Part shown: positions 58,815-64,000 of the stretch, one piece after another | Layout of the letters: each line of letters opens with the position of its first letter | Numbering within the stretch: the first letter of the stretch is position 1 | The notes under the pieces: generated by a model | The model's input: the letters and a program-made list of their open reading frames with translations, nothing else | Database searches by the model: none | What the model was told of the DNA's origin: nothing | Assembly (NCBI GenBank): GCA_030760725.1 | Contig: JASWHV010000003.1 | Coordinates: forward strand, 112,314,153 to 112,378,152 | Origin: Neostapfia colusana | Taxonomy: Eukaryota > Streptophyta > Magnoliopsida > Poales > Poaceae | Direction: 5' to 3' | Length of the DNA: 64,000 bases | Made by a program: the position numbers and the translations under genes

Positions 58815-59852
58815 ACGCCTCGCCGTCACCGGAAAGGAAGCCCGACGATCTGTCCTACCCTAATCTTCCATAGAAAATTCTCCGCTGCTGCCATTGCTAG
58901 GAGGAAGGCCCTACCACCAAAAGGAAGTGAGGTAGGTCTCCATTACCCATCTTACGATGTCGCCGCTGTTTCTAAGCATCCGTTTTCTTCGCCCACTTCG
59001 AGCAGAAACTTTTACGTGTGGACAGATCGTGTTTTGATCGATTTTTGACGGTGGAAATGATCTAGATCTTGAGTCAAGATCATCACCACGTACACACTTG
59101 ATCCCAGCACCCTTGTTCATCATAAAACCCCATGAAAGCCCGTTGAAACATGTAAGAACACGTACAAACTGGTTTAATAAAACAACACCATAGGATTTGC
59201 ATTCATCTACCCCATTGCATCTTGAGTAAAGTTTGTGCATGATGATTGGTTGCTGTAAATTTTGTATGTGACTGGTCGTGAGTAGAAGGACAAGCTCAAG
59301 AGGCCATCTACGAGGAACTACAGCACCAAGACTTCGAGACACTTGAGCAACAAGAACCATGGGAGCAAGGCAAGTGCCCCTTGACCATATTGATCCCATG
59401 TTTCGAAACTGTTTTGTTTGCGAAAACTCGTATGCTTGAGTCAGCTTGATGGGACATCCTTTTATAGGAGTTTACTAGTTTTGTCAACCATCCTTGTCAC
59501 CGGGAAAGTTGATGAGTTGGGTATGGTTGTTTTTTCTTTTTGCTTCGCTTATTCTACGGGATACGGGAAGTTGAATTAAAACATGTTTAGCTACTGCACT
59601 CATACGAATAATGATGATGAGAACTTGATGATGATAATGAGCATGGAAATCAAGGAGATCTAGGCAAGATTGGTTCGTGGATGTTGCTGGATGAGATGGT
59701 GGTTTACTTGCCATAGATCTAAGGACCGGTTCATGCTAGAATATGCCAGGAAAACAGTGCCACCACAAGGCCAAGTATGGGTGCGGCTTAGCTGACTAAT
59801 TAGGCGTGTTGCTAGCTTGTTATGGACCGTTGGATGGCGCGGGGAATGAAAG

Positions 59853-62536
59853 GTGCCCCCGTGGGGAGCCCCCGTGCTCATTGTAGACAAGAAGGATGGG
59901 ACACAAAGGATGTGTTTGGATTATAGGTCTCTCAATGAGGTGACGATCAAGAATAAATACCCGCTGCCCCGTATAGAGGACCTGTTCGACCAAATGAAAG
60001 GTGCCCAAATTTTCTCCAAGATTGGTCTTCGGTCGGGATACTTCCAGCTGAAGATTAATCCCTCGACATACCTAAGACTGTATTTCGAACAAGGTATGGT
60101 TCGTATGAATATACCGTTATGTCTTTTGGGTTAATGAATGCACCTGCATACTTTATGTACCTCATGAATAAGGTCTTCATGGAGTACTTGGACAAGTTCG
60201 TCGTGGTTTTCATTGACAATATCATGGTGTATTCAAAAAATGAGGAAGAACACGAAGAACACTTGAGGTTAACATTGCAGAAACTGAGAGAGCAACAATT
60301 GTATGCCAAGTTCAGCAAGTGTCAATTTTGGCTAAAGGAGATATCGTTCCTAGGCAACATTATCTCTGAAGGAGGAGTATCGGTTGATCCCGAAAAGTGG
60401 GAGATGTTCTGAAGTGGAATCAATCGCAGAACGTGAGAGGTATTCAGAGTTTCCTTGGGATGGCTGGATACTACCGCCGGTTCATCAAGGATTTCTCCAA
60501 AATAGTGAAGCCTATGACTGAATTGCTAATGGAAGGGAAAGCATTTCAGTGGACACCAGCGTGTCAAGAAAGCTTTGAGGAGCTAAAGAAGAGATTAACC
60601 ATAGCGCCGGTTTTGATATTGCCGGATGTGAGCAAGAGTTTCGACATATATTATGATGCATCAAGACAAGGGCTTGGATGTGTGCTCATGCAAGGAGGAC
60701 AACTGGTAGCCTATGCATCGAGACAACTAAACAAACATGAGCTGAATTACCCCACACATGACTTAGAACTTGCAGCCGTGGTACATGCCTTGAAGATTTA
60801 GAGGCATTATATCCTTGGCCACCGATGTGAGATCTATATGGATCACAAAAACCTCAAGTATATATTCACGCAAACGGATCTGAATTTGAGGCAATGTCGA
60901 TGGTTGGAACTCATCAAGGATTATGATGTTGGAATCAACTATCACCCCGGAAAGGCCAATGTAGTAGCTGATGTGTTGAGCCGAAAGGGAGCTTGTCACC
61001 AACTCACGGTTCGGGAGCTGCCACCCGAGCTGCGCAAGGAGTTCGAACGGTTACATCTCGGGTTCTTGAACGAGATGGAGGTGATAGAACTGAACTCCTC
61101 GTTGGAACAAGAGATACGAGATGGCCAAGCAACGGATGAGGAAATCAAGGAAAGAATCCTACAAAGCATAAAAAGGATTTAAAGGAAGACGAGAAAGGCA
61201 TGCTTTGGTTAGGGAAAAGGATTTGTGTGCCTAACATGAAGCACATCCTCGACACGATATTAAATGAGGCACATGACTCACCTTATTCCATACGTTCCGG
61301 TTGTACAAAGATGTACAAGGAGCTGAAAATTTGCTATTGGTGGGATGGTATGAAAAGGGACATAGCTGAATATGTTGCCTTATGCGACACGTGTCAACGA
61401 GTGAAGGCCGAACATCAAAGACCCGCTGGATTGTTGCAGCCACTGAAGGTACCCGAGTGGAAGTGAGAAGACATCACCATGAATTTCATAGTCGGACTGC
61501 CACGTACGACTCTATTTGGGGTATTGTGGACCGGTTGATGAAAACAGCCCATTTCCTTCTTGTTAGAGCCAAGTACCGTGTCGCACAACTAGCCGAGCTA
61601 TATATGGAGCAAATCGTGTGTCGCCATGGAGTTCCGAAGAGGATAGTTTCAGATCGGGGTTCTCAATTTACCTCTAGATTCTGGAAGAAGCTGCACGAAG
61701 CCATGGGTACACGGCTGAATTTCAGCTCCGCTTATCACCTGCAAACCGACGGGCAAACAGAGAGGACAAATCAGATTTTAGAAGACCTGTTGAGACCTTG
61801 CGCCTTGAAACATGGGTGTAGTTGGGATAGGAGCTTGCCATATGCTGAATTCTCGTACAACAACAGCTATCAAGCCAGCTTGAAAATGTCATCTTTCGAA
61901 GCATTGTATGGTAGACGGTGTAGAACGCCGCTGTTCTAGAATGAGACCGGAGAAAGCCAAGTGTTTGGACCCAAAGTGCTGCAAGACACCGAAAAACAAG
62001 TCCAAACGGTACAAGAAAACTTGAAGGCTGCTCAGTGACGACAAAAGGGTTATGTGAATAATAGGCGAAGAAGATTGACCTTCGAAGTGGGAGACTTCGT
62101 GTATCTGAAAGTATTGCCTATCTGAGGCCAATGACGGTTCAACATCAAAGGCAAGTTAGCACCTCGCTATATCGGGCCATTCAAGATTTTGGGCAAGCGA
62201 GGAGGGGTAGCCTATCAACTAGAGCTGCCAACGCACCTCTCCGACGTGCACGATGTGTTTCACGTATCCCAACTCAAGAAGTGCTTGAGAGTACCGGAAG
62301 AACAAGTACCGATGGATGAGCTCAAACTTCAAGAGGATCTGACCTACGTGGAACACCCCGTCAAAATATTGGACGTAAAGGAAAGGGTCACGAGAAACAA
62401 AGTGATCCGTTGGTGCAAGGTACAATGGAGCGATCACACGGAAGCCGAAACAACATGGGAACGTGAGGAAGATCTCAAGGCGGAATTACCTCATCTATTC
62501 TCCACCCTATCGAATCTCAAGGGCGAGATTCAGTTT
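59853..62536 (+). pseudogene. Family B pol, copy 2 (RT to chromodomain, heavily broken)
   Basis: Begins inside RT at SPWGAPV (or PWGAPV), directly after the truncated LTR. RT: KKDGTQRMCLDYRS, a KIGLRSGYFQ in which the usual aspartate is glycine, and FIDNIMVYSK in which one of the two catalytic aspartates is asparagine (~60215). RNase H: YYDASRQGLG. Integrase: zinc finger 61270-61400, SDRGSQF (~61650), GQTERTN (~61755). Chromodomain-type end: KVQWSDHTEAETTWE (~62418-62460). Frame changes near 60070, 60400, 61170, 61470, 61990 and 62110 and stops (for example 60799-60801, 61937-61939) show an old copy. Gag and protease are absent. Confidence 0.85.
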
Positions 62537-62550
62537 AAGGGGGGTTGGTT
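62537..62550 (+). promoter_or_regulatory. Polypurine tract, family B copy 2
   Basis: AAGGGGGGTTGGTT before the LTR at 62551. Confidence 0.72.
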
Positions 62551-62620
62551 TGTAACACCCTCAAATTCATTACCATGCATTGCATACATTTTTCATGTAG
62601 AGAAGCATTGTAAAAGAAGT

Positions 62621-62860
62621 AGAAATGAAGAAAGAACCCTAGAAATGGAGAAAGAACTATAGAATGGAGAATGAACCATAGAAATGGAAGAATGAACCAT
62701 AGAAATGGAGAAAGAACCATAGAAATGGAGAAAGAACCATAGAAATGGAGGGAGAACCATAGAAATGGAGAAGGGAATATAGAAATGGAGAATGTGATAT
62801 AGAAATGGAGAATGGGACATAGAAATGGAGAGAGGAATGTAGAACTGGAAAAGGGGACAT
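62621..62860. repeat. 20-bp minisatellite, 12 units, in family B LTR U3
   Basis: Units of AGAAATGGAGAAAGAACCAT and variants, 19-21 bp each, exactly 240 bp in all. The other two family B LTRs have only a single related motif here (ATAGAAATGGAAAATAATG near 51265; ATAGAAATGGTAAATAATG near 57965). The array therefore looks like an expansion of a pre-existing unit. Confidence 0.85.
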
Positions 62861-63083
62861 AGAAATGGTGAGAAATGGAAAAAAGATAGCTGAAATGAGC
62901 ATTCCCAAATTTTCCCCAAAATTTCCCCCAATTCCGCAAAAGTGGAATTTTCCCAATATTTGGTGGAATTTAATCCCCAATGCTGCCGCACCCAATTTAA
63001 AGGGGAAAAGTTGGTTGAGTTCTAAATTGACTAGGACTCTTGGTTGAGTTCCAATTGGAGTAGGACTCCTCCCTTCTCCCCCG

Positions 63084-63091
63084 TATAAATA
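63084..63091 (+). promoter_or_regulatory. TATA box, family B LTR copy 3
   Basis: TATAAATA in the context CCCCGTATAAATACAACC. Confidence 0.62.
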
Positions 63092-63214
63092 CAACCCCAG
63101 CCCCCACCCCTTTTGGCCGCAGCCTCCCCCTCCCCCTCCCCAAGTCGCCGACTTGGAGCCCCTCCCCCTCCAAGTTGCCGAGTTGGCACCCCCCCTACCG
63201 GAGTTTGGTCGCCA

Positions 63215-63304
63215 GTGAGCCCCGCCGATGAGCCCCGCCGAATGGGCCCCGCAGTCGAGCCCCGCCATCGAGCCCCGTCGTAGAGACCCGCCGACGAGCC
63301 CCGT
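63215..63304. repeat. ~12-bp minisatellite in family B LTR copy 3
   Basis: About seven units of GTCGAGCCCCGCC type, fewer than the ten or so in copy 2. Confidence 0.75.
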
Positions 63305-64000
63305 CACGACTCGCCGTCGCCGAAAAAGAAGCCTGACGATCTGTCCTACCCTAATCTTCCATAGAAAATTCCCCGCTGCTGCCATTGCTAGGAGGAAGGC
63401 CCTACCACCAAAAGGAAGTGAGATAGGTCTCCATTACCCATCTTACAATGTCGCCGCTGTTTCTAAGCATCCATTTTCTTCGCCCACTTCGAGCAGAAAC
63501 TTTTACGTGTGGACGGATCGTGTTTTGATCAATTTTTGACGGTGGAATTGATCTAGATCTTGAGTCAAGATCATCACCATGTACAAACTTGATCCCAGCA
63601 CCCTTGTTCATCATAAAACCCCATGAAAGCCCGTTGAAACATGCAAGAACACGTACAAACTGGTTTAATAAAACAGCACCATAGGATTTGCATTCATCTA
63701 CCCCGTTGCATCTTGAGTAAAGTTTGTGCATGATGATTGATTGCTGTAAATTTTGTATGTGCATGGTCATGAGTAGAAGGACAAGCTCAAGAGGCCATCT
63801 ACGAGGAACTACAGCACCAAGACTTCGAGACACTTGAGCAACAAGAACCACGGGAGCAAGGCAAGTGCCCCTTGACCATATTGATCCCATGTTTCAAAAC
63901 TGTTTTGTTTGCGAAAACTCGTATGCTTGAGTCAACTTGATGGGACATCCTTTTATAGGAGTTCACTAGTTTTGTTAACCATCCTTGTCGCCGGGAAAGT

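Larger units (their letters stand above)
57853..59848 (+). mobile_element. Family B LTR, copy 2 (3'-truncated)
   Basis: Starts TGTAACACCTC and follows LTR copy 1 to GGATGGCGCGGGGAATG (59848), which corresponds to ~52918 in copy 1. The U5 palindrome region is therefore lost and pol of another copy follows directly. TATAAATATA is at 58452-58461. It has gained a C-rich segment with a ~12-bp minisatellite that copy 1 lacks. Confidence 0.88.
62551..64000 (+). mobile_element. Family B LTR, copy 3 (runs off the window)
   Basis: Starts TGTAACACCCTC and matches the other family B LTRs to the window end (about 52580 in copy 1). TATAAATA is at 63084-63091. It differs by a 240-bp minisatellite in U3 (62621-62860) and by its own version of the 12-bp repeat (63215-63304). 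The AG|GCAAGTG motif is kept near 63860. Confidence 0.88.

Noticed and set aside
58419..58829. A 136-codon Gly/Arg-rich minus-strand frame
   Set aside because: It is the translation of the 12-bp GAGCCCCGCCGT-type minisatellite and disappears in the LTR that lacks the array.
62621..62860. Regular 20-bp repeats considered as a CRISPR array
   Set aside because: There are no unique spacers, the units are contiguous and degenerate, the sequence is inside a plant LTR, and no cas-like gene is present.
1..64000. A host gene, defence island or other cellular system
   Set aside because: Every long frame with recognisable protein motifs belongs to gag, pol or ORF0 of retrotransposons; the gaps hold LTR, leader or short unassigned sequence.

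Overview
The window is plant nuclear DNA made almost entirely of LTR retrotransposons; I see no host gene, no RNA gene and nothing bacterial. The mix (long-LTR chromodomain Gypsy elements of Tekay/Del type, a CRM-type chromovirus, a Tat-type Gypsy fragment and a SIRE-like Copia) is typical of a large grass genome, probably pericentromeric. The species cannot be told from sequence alone.

Layout. 1-1385: minus-strand Copia LTR with 3' UTR. 1386-2760: minus-strand Tat-type pol fragment. 2986-3333: degenerate ~55-bp tandem repeats. 3334-8884: CRM-type element (LTR, primer-binding site, broken gag-pol) cut off after RNase H. 8885-30624: two minus-strand Gypsy 'family A' internal regions sharing three ~3.4-kb LTRs (LTR-INT-LTR-INT-LTR). 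30625-35787: plus-strand pol and LTR of an older A subfamily (A2). 35788-40500: A-family LTRs and a pol end, minus strand. 40501-46647: plus-strand Copia cut off in reverse transcriptase. 46648-51015: orphan LTR tip, a pol scrap, leader with ORF0, and an A2 LTR. 51016-51150: unassigned. 51151-64000: two broken copies of Gypsy 'family B', plus strand, with 2.6-kb LTRs.

How the pieces fit. Several orphans are explained by one inversion of about 37.8 kb with breakpoints at 8884/8885 and 46647/46648. The 91-bp LTR tip at 46648-46738 is what the LTR at 8885 lacks: 91 + 12 lost + 3341 bp gives 3444 bp, against 3443 bp for the intact neighbour. The A2 pol halves at 46739 and 30625 share a 5-bp CACAA, the target-site duplication expected if the A array inserted into one A2 element. 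The alternative is an assembly mis-join.

What the elements encode. Family A has gag-protease-RT-RNase H-integrase-chromodomain polyprotein genes, plus a separate ORF0 between primer-binding site and gag. The copy at 21513-25980 is broken only by a 2-bp deletion in gag. Families A and B have largely unrelated LTR starts, but share a ~1-kb downstream LTR module with palindromes that co-vary between families, flanked by an AG|GCAAGT motif and a good 3' splice site. This could be a conserved GC-AG intron and/or structured RNA in the U5 leader. It is the least explained feature of the window and an inference from reading alone.
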